Assembly (NCBI GenBank): GCA_963719135.1 | Contig: CAVRAZ010000003.1 | Span: forward strand, 248,001 to 312,000 | DNA from: CAVRAZ01 sp963719135 | Lineage (GTDB): Bacteria; Pseudomonadota; Gammaproteobacteria; DSM-19610 | DNA length: 64,000 nt | Direction of reading: 5' to 3' | Shown: positions 34,958 through 42,665 of the stretch, piece by piece | How positions within the stretch are numbered: the first letter of the stretch is position 1 | Layout: the number at the start of each line of letters is the position of its first letter | The notes under the pieces: generated by a model | Seen by the model: only the letters and a program-made list of their open reading frames with translations | The model's database searches: none | Told to the model about the DNA's origin: nothing | Translations under genes and position numbers: made by a program

Positions 34958-35937
34958 GTCGTGTCGCCCGCATCGCGGTGACCAGCGGTGAACCCGCCGG
35001 CATCGGGCCCGATCTCTGTCTGTCGCTGGCGGGCCGGCGTATTCCCGCCGAACTGGTGGTCATCGGCGATCCCGATCTGCTGGATGACCGGGCGCGCCGG
35101 CTGGGAGTCGCAACGATTCGGTCCCGCTACCGGCGCGACCGGCCGGCCGAGGCGGGCGGCTGCCGGATCGAACCGGTGGGGCCCGCCGCGAGCAGCCGCC
35201 CCGGCACGCTCGACCCGGCGAATTCGCGCTATGTGCTGGATGTTCTGGATCGGGCCGTTGCCGGTTGTCTCGGCGGCGAATTCGACGCCCTGGTGACCTG
35301 CCCGGTGCACAAGGGCGTGATCAACGACGCGGGCATCCCCTTTACCGGCCACACCGAATACCTCGCCAAAAAAACCGGTGCCGGCCAGGTCGTCATGTTG
35401 CTCGCCGCACCCGGTCTGCGCGTGGCCCTGGCGACCACACACCTGGCGCTGAGAGACGTGGCCGGCGCGTTGTCGCGGGACGGCATCGAAACGCTGCTGC
35501 GCACGCTGCACGCCGGCCTGCGGCGCGATTTCGCCGTCGCCCGGCCGCACATCCTGGTGGCGGGACTCAATCCGCACGCGGGCGAACAGGGCCACCTGGG
35601 GCGCGAGGAAATCGACATCATCGAACCGGCCCTGAACGCGCTGCGCAGCGAAGGCCTGGACCTGGAAGGCCCGCTGCCCGCCGACACGCTGTTCACGCCG
35701 CCCTTCCTGGCGCGCGCCGACGCCGTGCTGGCGATGTATCACGATCAGGGACTGCCGGTGCTGAAGCACCTGGGCTTCGGCAAAGCGGTCAACATCACCC
35801 TGGGGCTGCCCATCGTGCGCACCTCGGTCGATCACGGCACGGCGCTGGACATCGCCGCCACCGGCAGCGCAGGCAACGGCAGTCTGCTCGCCGCCATCGA
35901 GACCGCGCTCGCCATCGCCGCCAACCGCGCCGCATGA
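34954..35937 (+). CDS. pdxA: 4-hydroxythreonine-4-phosphate dehydrogenase PdxA
   Basis: A 327-residue NAD-dependent enzyme of pyridoxal phosphate synthesis. Blocks include TSGEPAGIGPDL, ALVTCPVHKGVIND, FTGHTEYLA, LNPHAGEQGHLG and MYHDQGLPVLKHLGFGKAVN, with metal-binding histidines in the second, third, fourth and fifth. The start is GTG, overlapping the surA stop as GTGA. Its own stop overlaps rsmA as ATGA. Confidence 0.96.
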   Translation: MSRVARIAVTSGEPAGIGPDLCLSLAGRRIPAELVVIGDPDLLDDRARRLGVATIRSRYRRDRPAEAGGCRIEPVGPAASSRPGTLDPANSRYVLDVLDRAVAGCLGGEFDALVTCPVHKGVINDAGIPFTGHTEYLAKKTGAGQVVMLLAAPGLRVALATTHLALRDVAGALSRDGIETLLRTLHAGLRRDFAVARPHILVAGLNPHAGEQGHLGREEIDIIEPALNALRSEGLDLEGPLPADTLFTPPFLARADAVLAMYHDQGLPVLKHLGFGKAVNITLGLPIVRTSVDHGTALDIAATGSAGNGSLLAAIETALAIAANRAA

Positions 35938-36716
35938 CCCACGCACCGCGCAAGCGTTTCGGGCAGAACTTCCTGCACGACCCAGGCGCGATCGCGCATA
36001 TCCTGAACGCCGTCAACCCGCGCCCGGGCGAGCACCTGATCGAGATCGGACCCGGTCAGGGCGCGATCACCTGCCCCCTGCTGCGGGCCGCCGGGGAACT
36101 GGACGTCATCGAACTGGACCGCGACCTGATTGCGCCGCTCAATGCGCGTTGCGCGCCTCTCGGCCGGCTGCGCATACTCAACGAGGACGTGCTGCGCGTC
36201 GACTTCGGACGGTTCGCGACTGAGCGCCGGCTGCGCGTCGTCGGCAACCTGCCCTACAACATCTCCACCCCGCTGCTGTTCCACCTGATCGGCTTCGGCG
36301 CCTTGATCGAGGACATGCACTTTCTGTTGCAGAAGGAAGTCGTCGCCCGCATGGCGGCGCCGCCGGACACCCCCGACTACAGCCGCCTGTCCGTCATGAT
36401 TCAATATCACTGCCGGGTCGAGCCCTTGTTCGACATCGGACCCGACGCCTTCCGGCCGGCGCCCAAGGTCGACTCGACGTTCGTCAGACTGACGCCGTAC
36501 GACCGCCCGCCGGTCGCCGTCGGCGATTACGCCTGCTTCGGCGCACTGGTGAAGCAGGCGTTCGCGCAACGCCGCAAGACGCTGCGCAACAACCTGCGCG
36601 GCCTGCTGGACGAAGCCGAACTTTACGCCGCGGGCCTGGACCCGGGCCAGCGCCCGCAGACGGTTACCCTCGAACAGTTCGCGGCGCTCGCCAACCGCCT
36701 GGCGCCGGACCGATGA
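35934..36716 (+). CDS. rsmA: 16S rRNA dimethyladenosine transferase RsmA (KsgA)
   Basis: A 260-residue SAM methyltransferase that dimethylates two adjacent adenosines in helix 45 of 16S rRNA. RKRFGQNFLHDP opens the protein; IEIGPGQGAIT is the SAM loop; VVGNLPYNISTPLLF is the NLPY catalytic motif; FRPAPKVDSTFVRL follows. The C-terminal helical domain has FAQRRKTLRNNL. It is translationally coupled to pdxA. Confidence 0.97.
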   Translation: MTHAPRKRFGQNFLHDPGAIAHILNAVNPRPGEHLIEIGPGQGAITCPLLRAAGELDVIELDRDLIAPLNARCAPLGRLRILNEDVLRVDFGRFATERRLRVVGNLPYNISTPLLFHLIGFGALIEDMHFLLQKEVVARMAAPPDTPDYSRLSVMIQYHCRVEPLFDIGPDAFRPAPKVDSTFVRLTPYDRPPVAVGDYACFGALVKQAFAQRRKTLRNNLRGLLDEAELYAAGLDPGQRPQTVTLEQFAALANRLAPDR

Positions 36717-36924
36717 ACGGCTGGCACGCTGCCGGCGCGACCCATCGGCCGCCGGAGTGCGGATACACCGAAGCGGCCGGGGCGACTATAATCGATCGGC
36801 GATTCGTCGATCATCGGACTGTCGCCGGCATTGCGAACACGCCGCCGCCTCACCTTGCTGTTCGCGATCACCAACAGATCAGAGCCTCCAACACCGCGCA
36901 GACACGCAAAGGCAGGATTCCGGT

Positions 36925-37362
36925 ATGGGCAACTATCAACATGTTCTGATCGCCGTCGATTTCACCGACGGCACCGACCACGTCATCGAACAGGCGCTGG
37001 CACTGGCGACGGCCTTCGGCGCGCGTCTGAGCCTGGTGCACGTGGTCGAACCGGTGGCACTCGGTCTGTCCAGCGAGACGTTCATTCCGCAGGAACTCGA
37101 CATCGACCGCAGACTGATCGACGCGGCCGGAACGCAGCTCGGCGAACTCGCGGTCCGGCATGAGCTGGAGCACGCCGGACGCTTTGTCGAACAGGGTTAC
37201 ATCCGCCGCGAGATATTGCGCCTGGCCGAGGAACAGCAGGTCGATCTGATCGTGGTCGGCAGTCACGGCCGGTCCGGCGTGCAACGGTTGCTGGGGTCGA
37301 CCGCAAACGGCGTACTGCACGGCGCGCACTGCGACGTGCTGGCGGTCCGGATTCGGGGCTAG
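36925..37362 (+). CDS. Universal stress protein (UspA family)
   Basis: A 145-residue cytoplasmic protein. HVLIAVDFTDGTDHVIEQA starts the fold, with LSLVHVVEPV next and the ATP-binding signature VVGSHGRSGVQRLLGSTANGVL near the end. The G-2x-G-9x-G(S/T) pattern is intact, so ATP binding is expected. An AGGA ribosome site precedes the ATG. It stands alone after rsmA, followed by more than 700 bases of repeats. Confidence 0.93.
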   Translation: MGNYQHVLIAVDFTDGTDHVIEQALALATAFGARLSLVHVVEPVALGLSSETFIPQELDIDRRLIDAAGTQLGELAVRHELEHAGRFVEQGYIRREILRLAEEQQVDLIVVGSHGRSGVQRLLGSTANGVLHGAHCDVLAVRIRG

Positions 37363-37373
37363 AGGAATCTGCT

Positions 37374-37440
37374 TGACCGCGAAGGACGCGAAGGGAAGAC
37401 ATTAAATGATTAACCACAAAGGACACGAAGGGCACGAAGC
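37374..37440. repeat. Dispersed 'CGCGAAGGACGCGAAGG...AACCACAAAGGACACGAAGG' repeat
   Basis: Inverted relative to the copies at 21790 and 37997. The core AACCACAAAGGACACGAAGGGCACGAAG is complementary to CTTCGTGTCCTTTGTG in the latter. This copy and that at 37997 face each other and bracket about 550 gene-free bases. Confidence 0.75.
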
Positions 37441-37584
37441 TAAACCCAATCATTGCATCGATGCAGATTGCGCTGAGGCACGAAGCCCAACGGCGGACCG
37501 CTGATTGCCGGGCTTCACTGTGTTCAGCGCCAACGTACGCAGGCGTGTCTATTGAGGCTTGCATAAAGGGTTGACAATTGTTGC

Positions 37585-37653
37585 CGTCATCCCGGCGCAG
37601 GCTGGGATCCGGAAGCCGCCCACCCAATGGATTCCGGCGTGCGCCGGAATGAC
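37585..37653. repeat. 'GTCATTCCGGCG...CGCCGGAATGAC' palindromic repeat
   Basis: GTCATCCCGGCGCAGGCTGGGATCC pairs imperfectly with GGATTCCGGCGTGCGCCGGAATGAC. Related palindromes are at 41102, 56107 and 60477. It matches a short repeat common in many proteobacteria near gene ends. Confidence 0.8.
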
Positions 37654-37704
37654 AACGCGCGGGTGCGCGGCTGTCACCGATTGATGTAAGACACAATAAT
37701 TTCA

Positions 37705-37806
37705 GCCGATGTGAATTCCACCCACAGGGCCGTTACCCGCCGCGTAACCCGTCAACAACAGGGTTCGGTCGAATCCCGGTGGGGGCTTTTTATGCAACGG
37801 TCAGGT
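37705..37806 (+). repeat. ~100-bp repeat of unknown nature, copy 1
   Basis: From CCGATGTGAATTCCACCCACAGGGCCGTTAC through GGTTCGGTCGAATCCCGG to CTTTTTATGCAAC. A second copy, inverted, lies at 50956-51055, and most bases agree. The two differ by small indels that would shift any reading frame, so it is probably not coding. The GGGTTCG-GT-CGAA(T)CCC part can fold. Confidence 0.7.
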
Positions 37807-37996
37807 GGACGCTGCCTGTGGCAAATCCGGAGACTCCGGCCACGACCTCTCGTACGGACCAGCCGACGCCATGACCCGCAACCCACGTTGTCCACACCCT
37901 GTCCAATCCCGGGACAGCCGTCAGTCGATTGCAAAGGACGCAGGAACCAGATTCACCGACCACGACGGGCAAAAAAGAACACGAAACTGACAGTGA

Positions 37997-38065
37997 TGCC
38001 CTTCTTCGTGTCCTTTGTGTGCTTTGTGGTTGAGGGTGTTGGATACCGGCTGCTTCGCGTCCTTG
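37997..38065. repeat. Dispersed 'CTTCGTGTCCTTTGTGTGCTTTGTGG' repeat
   Basis: Same orientation and same spacing to a following CTTCGCGTCCTTG as the copy at 21790. No coding frame of note runs through it. Confidence 0.75.
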
Positions 38066-38091
38066 CGGCTGATTCAGTCGCAGGTCGCCGG

Positions 38092-38505
38092 CTACCAGCG
38101 ATGCTGGAGGATCACAAAGGCCTCGACCCTGTCCTCATTGATCGGGGCACCGTCGATACCGGTGGCGGCGTTCAGGCATTTGGAGGTATCGGTCGGCATC
38201 GACGGCGACAGCCGCAGATCGGGCCCACGTTCGCCGAACGGGCGGCTGAAGCGGAAACCGTCCTGACTGTCGGGCCGCGTCGGCCTGGCGGCGGATTTGG
38301 CATCGAACAGGGACAGATGCCAGATCGATCCCAGCCAATCCCGCTGGAAGGTCCCGATCCAGTTCCTCACGCCGCGCCCCAGCGACGGAGCCTCGGCGTG
38401 AGCCCCCGCCATACCGAGGCCCAGCAACAACAGAACCGCGGCCACGCGCAGCCGCCACGACGGCGCTGATCGCCGGGACTGCGGAGGTATGATCGGATCG
38501 GTCAC
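38092..38505 (-). CDS. Small secreted hypothetical protein
   Basis: About 137 residues from a GTG start. A clear signal peptide (SWRLRVAAVLLLLGLGMAGAHA) ends at an AHA cleavage site. The mature part has GVRNWIGTFQRDWLGSIWHLSLF and a single Cys (SKCLNAATG). I do not recognise a family. Support is the signal peptide and an uninterrupted frame with GC-rich third positions; opposing evidence is its isolation among repeats. Translation from an ATG eight codons upstream is also possible. Confidence 0.5.
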   Translation of the reverse strand: MTDPIIPPQSRRSAPSWRLRVAAVLLLLGLGMAGAHAEAPSLGRGVRNWIGTFQRDWLGSIWHLSLFDAKSAARPTRPDSQDGFRFSRPFGERGPDLRLSPSMPTDTSKCLNAATGIDGAPINEDRVEAFVILQHRW

Positions 38506-38726
38506 TGGACTGCCTGCTCCGGGAAACATCGGGGTGATCGCAGTGTCCTATCCTGGCGACAGGATTGCGATGAAGCCAGTCACAGTTTGCGCGCCGCAGG
38601 GCTCGCATCCGCGTGCCCGCGGGCGCCGGTCCCGATGGTGTTCAAACCCGAAAAAAGTATTGAAATCATGTACGAAGACCGCCAAACACCGTATCCTAGA
38701 CGGCATCGGAGGTCAGCAGAACGCTT

Positions 38727-39107
38727 ATGAGTCCCACCAATTACCAGATACAGGTCCGCGTCGAGACCCAGTACATCGACGAACAGTCGGCGCCGGAACA
38801 CGACCGGTACGTCTTCGCCTATACCATCACCATCAGCAATCAGGGCCGGGTGCCGGCGCGCCTGCTGACCCGTCACTGGATCATCACCGACGCCAACGAC
38901 AAGGTGCAGGAGGTGCGCGGCGACGGCGTGGTCGGCGAACAGCCCCATCTGCGGCCCGGCGAACAATTCCGCTACACCAGCGGCACCATGATCGAAACAC
39001 CGGTCGGCAACATGCGCGGCAGCTACCAGATGCTGGCGGACGACGGCGTTGAGTTCGATGCGGAGATTCCGCCCTTCACGCTGTCCGTGCCGCGCACGCT
39101 GCACTGA
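38727..39107 (+). CDS. apaG: ApaG (Co2+/Mg2+ efflux-associated, fibronectin-type fold)
   Basis: A 126-residue protein with the DUF525 fold: IQVRVETQYIDEQS, VFAYTITISNQG, LLTRHWIITDA, VVGEQPHLRPGEQFRYTSG, TPVGNMRGSYQM. The GxGxxG-like VRGDGVVG segment is present. Its biochemical role is unclear, though it is almost always next to apaH, which starts 11 bases later. Confidence 0.95.
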   Translation: MSPTNYQIQVRVETQYIDEQSAPEHDRYVFAYTITISNQGRVPARLLTRHWIITDANDKVQEVRGDGVVGEQPHLRPGEQFRYTSGTMIETPVGNMRGSYQMLADDGVEFDAEIPPFTLSVPRTLH

Positions 39108-39118
39108 ACCGGCGACCC

Positions 39119-39943
39119 ATGGCGACCTGGGTCATCGGCGACGTGCAGGGCTGCTACGACGAACTGCGCGCGCTTCTCGCGAAAATTCGCTTCGAGCCGG
39201 GCCGTGACCGGCTCTGGTTCTGCGGCGATCTCGTCAACCGCGGCCCGAAATCGCTCGAGACCCTGCGCTTCGCGCGCGAACACGCCGCCGTCTGCGTGCT
39301 GGGCAATCACGATCTGCATCTGCTCGCCGGCGCCGCCATGCCGCAGGTCCGCCGGCGCAAGGACTCGCTGGACGCAGTCTACGCCGCGCCCGACCGTGAC
39401 GAACTCCTCGGCTGGCTGCGCACCCGGCCGCTGTTGCACCACGACGCCGACAGCGGCTATACCCTGATCCACGCCGGCCTGCCGCCGCAGTGGGACCTCG
39501 GCCAGGCGCAGGCGTGTGCGCGCGAAGTCGAGACGTTTCTGTGCCGTGAAGATCATGCATGCTTCTTCGAACACATGTACGGCAACGAGCCGGCCGTCTG
39601 GGACCCGGCGCTGGCCGGGTGGGAGCGCCTGCGGTTCGTCACCAACTGTTTCACGCGGCTGCGCTATTGCAGCGAGGACGGACAACTCGCGCTGGAGGAA
39701 AAAGGACCGCCCGGCAGTCAGGGCCGCGGTCTCAGGCCCTGGTTCGCCTGGCCTCGTCGCAGGAGTCGCGATCTGAACATTCTTTTCGGACACTGGTCGA
39801 CGCTCGGCGCTTACGACGGCGACAACGTGCATGCACTCGACACCGGGTGTTTGTGGGGCGGCGGGCTGACCGCCGTCAGACTGGGCCGGACACCCGAACG
39901 CGTGGAAGTGAAATGTCCGGGCGCGCGCAAACCCGGGCTGTAA
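39119..39943 (+). CDS. apaH: Symmetrical bis(5'-nucleosyl)-tetraphosphatase ApaH
   Basis: A 274-residue calcineurin-type phosphatase that cleaves Ap4A symmetrically to ADP. Metal motifs are VIGDVQGCYDEL, CGDLVNRGPKS, LGNHDLHLL and LIHAGLPPQW; FGHWSTLGAY closes the site. Length and motifs match E. coli ApaH. It is the end of the lptD-to-apaH block, with a universal stress protein and repeats inserted before apaG. Confidence 0.97.
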   Translation: MATWVIGDVQGCYDELRALLAKIRFEPGRDRLWFCGDLVNRGPKSLETLRFAREHAAVCVLGNHDLHLLAGAAMPQVRRRKDSLDAVYAAPDRDELLGWLRTRPLLHHDADSGYTLIHAGLPPQWDLGQAQACAREVETFLCREDHACFFEHMYGNEPAVWDPALAGWERLRFVTNCFTRLRYCSEDGQLALEEKGPPGSQGRGLRPWFAWPRRRSRDLNILFGHWSTLGAYDGDNVHALDTGCLWGGGLTAVRLGRTPERVEVKCPGARKPGL

Positions 39944-39955
39944 GCTATTACCCGA

Positions 39956-40096
39956 GCAGACTGTTGAAAAGCGTTCGGGCGCGTGCGGGACAAGGCGAAA
40001 ACCGGCGAAAGGGCGCCGTGTACAGGCAGTACATGAGCATTTTGCGCCGGTTTTCAACGCGCGATCTTGCCGCATGAACGCTTTTCAACAGCCTGC
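39956..40096. mobile_element. MITE-like element, copy 1
   Basis: About 141 bp with imperfect terminal inverted repeats: GCAGACTGTTGAAAAGCGTT at the left, GAACGCTTTTCAACAGCCTGC at the right. The interior shares blocks with the copy at 53139: ACAAGGCGAAAA, GTGTAC, GCAGTA, CATTTTG, GCCGGTTTTCAACGC, GATC and GCATGAACG. It has no coding capacity. Confidence 0.8.
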
Positions 40097-40131
40097 CGGA
40101 GACTCCACCTCAACGAACAACAGGTAGCGCC

Positions 40132-40446
40132 ATGAGCACGTTCAACAACGTAACCGTCATCCGTACCGCCAACGTCTACTTCGACGGCGGTGTGACCAGC
40201 CGAACGCTTCAGTTCGCCAACGGCGACGTCAAGACGCTCGGCATCATCCAGCCCGGCGAATACGCCTTCAACACCGGCAAGAAGGAGATCATGGAAATAC
40301 AGTCCGGTGAAGTCGAGGTGCTGTTGCCGGACGAGCGCGAGTGGAAGCGCTATGCGGCCGGCCAGAGTTTCGAGGTCAAGGCCGATTCATCGTTCAGAAT
40401 CAGGGCCATCAGCCTGACCGACTACTGCTGTTCCTTCGTCGACTGA
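40132..40446 (+). CDS. ppnP: Pyrimidine/purine nucleoside phosphorylase PpnP
   Basis: A 104-residue cupin-fold protein (former DUF1255/YaiE). The family sequence is clear from NNVTVIRTANVYFDGGVTSR through GIIQPGEYAFNTGKKEIMEI and EVLLPDEREWKRY to ISLTDYCCSFVD. It splits nucleosides to bases and pentose-1-phosphate. The gene starts shortly after the MITE-like element. Confidence 0.95.
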   Translation: MSTFNNVTVIRTANVYFDGGVTSRTLQFANGDVKTLGIIQPGEYAFNTGKKEIMEIQSGEVEVLLPDEREWKRYAAGQSFEVKADSSFRIRAISLTDYCCSFVD

Positions 40447-40563
40447 GGCCGCGCCGGCCGTTGCGTTCCAGGGAACGGCCTGGTCGCACGTGTGGCCGGC
40501 GCCCTGTCCGTGAAGCCGGACGGCGAACATCCGATGCGCAGCCTCATTGCCGGATTCTGAACG

Positions 40564-40866
40564 TTGGCGAAGCAACCCTCATCCGCGTCCGGCGCGCGCT
40601 GGTCCGGACGCGTGACGCAGGAAAGCAACGCGCTGGATCTGGAACCGGGCGTATTCACCTGGAGCGATCCGCGGAAAATCGCGCTGTCGCTGAAAGACTC
40701 GGCCGAGGCCAGCACGCGCCGCAAGAGTTCGCCATTCCGCTCGGCGATGTCGATGCTGGTGTTCTACATCAACCGCGCCGGAAAGAACCTGGACGATGAC
40801 CAGTTGCGGATTCTGGAACGCGCGAAAGATGAATTGCGGTCTTTGTATGGGCGACAGCGGCGTTGA
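40564..40866 (+). CDS. DUF3175 family protein
   Basis: A 100-residue, basic protein with a TTG start. Blocks typical of DUF3175 are visible: RWSGRVTQESNALDLEPGVFTW, DPRKIALSLKDSAEAS, SSPFRSAMSMLVFYINRAGKNL. The function is unknown. It follows ppnP by 117 bases that include a possible hairpin (40456-40480). Confidence 0.8.
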   Translation: MAKQPSSASGARWSGRVTQESNALDLEPGVFTWSDPRKIALSLKDSAEASTRRKSSPFRSAMSMLVFYINRAGKNLDDDQLRILERAKDELRSLYGRQRR

Positions 40867-40883
40867 CGGATGATCGGCCCGTA

Positions 40884-40950
40884 GTGTTTAACCGCGAAGG
40901 GCGCGAAGGGCAAACCCTTTTGACCGCTAAGGCGCGCAAACTAAAACAGG
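40884..40950. repeat. Dispersed 'AACCGCGAAGGGCGCGAAGG' repeat, left arm
   Basis: Pairs as an inverted copy with the sequence at 41300-41375: both contain AACCGCGAAGG...CGCGAAGGG-AAACCCTT...ACCGCTAAGGCGCGC when read on opposite strands. Together they bracket a gene-free stretch holding another palindromic repeat. Confidence 0.7.
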
Positions 40951-41101
40951 TTTGTTTGGTCCAGGTTTCACTTCGTTCAACCCCGGTCTGGCAGCAGGAA
41001 TCTCAGCGATGAATTCATCTCGGAGCGTGGCGAATTGAGTCAAGACCACCCGTCAATCCGGCGCGTCTCTCTGGTACGATTCAAGGAACCGCTGACTTAT
41101 T

Positions 41102-41170
41102 CGTCATGCCGGCGAAGGCCGGCATTCAGGTTGTTGAAAATGCTGGATACCGGCCTTCGCCGGTATGACG
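41102..41170. repeat. 'CGTCATGCCGGCGAAGGCCGG...CCGGTATGACG' palindromic repeat
   Basis: CGTCATGCCGGCGAAGGCCGGCAT is inversely repeated as ATACCGGCCTTCGCCGGTATGACG with about 25 bases between. Same family as the palindromes at 37585, 56107 and 60477. Confidence 0.85.
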
Positions 41171-41299
41171 ACCTATGAATTGATCAGAGCTTCCTTAATT
41201 TTGGCCGGATTGGTTGGACGCTGTCGCGACAACGCTCCGTCTTGAAGAAAGTCGGGATTTGCTTCCGTGCACCCTGCTTAGGCAGTTCCTGAGAGTACT

Positions 41300-41375
41300 T
41301 TGCGCGCCTTCGCGCGCCTTAGCGGTAGAAGGGTTTCCCCTTCGCGTCCTTGGCGTCCTTCGCGGTTTATCAAAC
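41300..41375. repeat. Dispersed 'CTTCGCGTCCTTGGCGTCCTTCGCGG' repeat, right arm
   Basis: Inverted partner of the copy at 40884. It ends just before the folA stop codon. The whole interval 40867-41385 contains repeats only; no gene is visible. Confidence 0.7.
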
Positions 41376-41385
41376 AACCATACAG

Positions 41386-41868
41386 CTACACCCGCTCCAG
41401 CACCTTGAAGCTGTAATCGTACTGATTCCGGTCGTCGGCTTGAAAGGACTCGCTGCTGGCGACGCGCCAGACATCGGGATCGATGCAGGGAAACCGCGTA
41501 TCGCCTTCCACGGCGGCGTGCACGAGCGTGAGGTAGATTCTCTTCGCACGACCCAGCGTCTGCTCGTACAGCCCGGCGCCGCCGATGATCATGACCTCCT
41601 CCGCGTCGCCGGCGGCGCGCAGGGCCGCGTCGATCGAGTGAACCACGCGGGCGCCGTCCGCGGAGTAATCCATTGTGCGCGTGACGACGATGTTGTCGCG
41701 GCCAGGCAAAGGCGCGCCGATCGATTCCCAGGTCTTGCGTCCCATCACCACCGGTTTGCCCAGCGTGACGCGTTTGAAGTGTTGCAGATCGGCCGACAGG
41801 CGCCAGGGCAATTGATTGTCGCGGCCGATCACTCGGTTTTCAGCCATGGCGACGATCAGCGAGATCAT
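41386..41868 (-). CDS. folA: Dihydrofolate reductase FolA
   Basis: A 160-residue chromosomal-type DHFR. ISLIVAMAENRVIGRDNQLPWRLSADL includes the Met20-loop Trp. HFKRVTLGKPVVMGRKTWESIG, VMIIGGAGLYEQTL and the active-site Asp in the first helix are all present. It regenerates tetrahydrofolate used up by ThyA, whose gene ends two bases upstream. Confidence 0.97.
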   Translation of the reverse strand: MISLIVAMAENRVIGRDNQLPWRLSADLQHFKRVTLGKPVVMGRKTWESIGAPLPGRDNIVVTRTMDYSADGARVVHSIDAALRAAGDAEEVMIIGGAGLYEQTLGRAKRIYLTLVHAAVEGDTRFPCIDPDVWRVASSESFQADDRNQYDYSFKVLERV

Positions 41869-41870
41869 CG

Positions 41871-42665
41871 TCACACCGCAACCGGGGCCTTGATGTGCGG
41901 ATGCGGATCGTAGTCGACCAGCTCGAAATCCTCGTAACGGAACGCGAACAGATCCTTTACGTCCGGATTGATCTTCATGCGCGGCAGCGAACGCGGTGCG
42001 CGCGCGAGCTGGGTGCGCGCCTGCTCCAGATGGTTGGTGTACAGATGCGCGTCGCCCAGTGTGTGCACGAAATCGCCCGGCACCAGCCCGCAGACCTGCG
42101 CCATCATCAGTGTCAGCAACGCATAGGACGCAATGTTGAACGGCACGCCGAGAAAGATGTCCGCGCTGCGCTGGTAGAGCTGGCACGAGAGCCTGCCGTC
42201 GGCGACGTAAAACTGGAAAAAGGCGTGACAGGGCGGCAACGCCATGCGTTCGATCTCGCCCACGTTCCAGGCGCTGACGATAATGCGGCGCGAATCGGGA
42301 TTCAGTCTGAGCTGGTCGACCACCAGGCTGATCTGGTCGATGTGGCGGCCGTCGGCGGCGGGCCAGGAGCGCCATTGATAGCCGTAGATGGGCCCCAGTT
42401 CGCCCTGTTCATCGGCCCATTCGTCCCAGATCGACACGCCGTTTTCCTTCAGGTAGCGGATATTGGTATCGCCCTTGAGGAACCACAGCAACTCGTGAAT
42501 GATCGAGCGCAGGTGCAGCTTCTTGGTGGTGACCAGCGGAAACCCCTCGCCCAGATCGAATCGCATCTGATAGCCGAACAGGCTCAGCGTGCCGGTGCCG
42601 GTGCGGTCTTCCTTGCCGACGCCGTGCTCCAGCACGTGCCGCATCAGCTCCAGATACTGCTTCAC
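41871..42665 (-). CDS. thyA: Thymidylate synthase ThyA
   Basis: A 264-residue enzyme, the exact E. coli length. RTGTGTLSLFGYQMRF binds dUMP phosphate, LPPCHAFFQFYV holds the catalytic Cys, QLYQRSADIFLGVPFNIASY and the terminal IKAPVAV are typical. The GTG start overlaps the lgt stop as GTGA. It consumes methylene-tetrahydrofolate, which links it functionally to folA here. Confidence 0.97.
   Translation of the reverse strand: MKQYLELMRHVLEHGVGKEDRTGTGTLSLFGYQMRFDLGEGFPLVTTKKLHLRSIIHELLWFLKGDTNIRYLKENGVSIWDEWADEQGELGPIYGYQWRSWPAADGRHIDQISLVVDQLRLNPDSRRIIVSAWNVGEIERMALPPCHAFFQFYVADGRLSCQLYQRSADIFLGVPFNIASYALLTLMMAQVCGLVPGDFVHTLGDAHLYTNHLEQARTQLARAPRSLPRMKINPDVKDLFAFRYEDFELVDYDPHPHIKAPVAV

Noticed and set aside
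37740..37800. tRNA-like T-arm (GGTTCGGTCGAATCCCGG)
   Set aside because: The T-loop would have 11 rather than 7 bases and no acceptor, D or anticodon arm can be found; not a tRNA.
40456..40480. Hairpin GGCCGTT...AACGGCC after ppnP
   Set aside because: Seven base pairs without a U-tract; too weak to list as a terminator.
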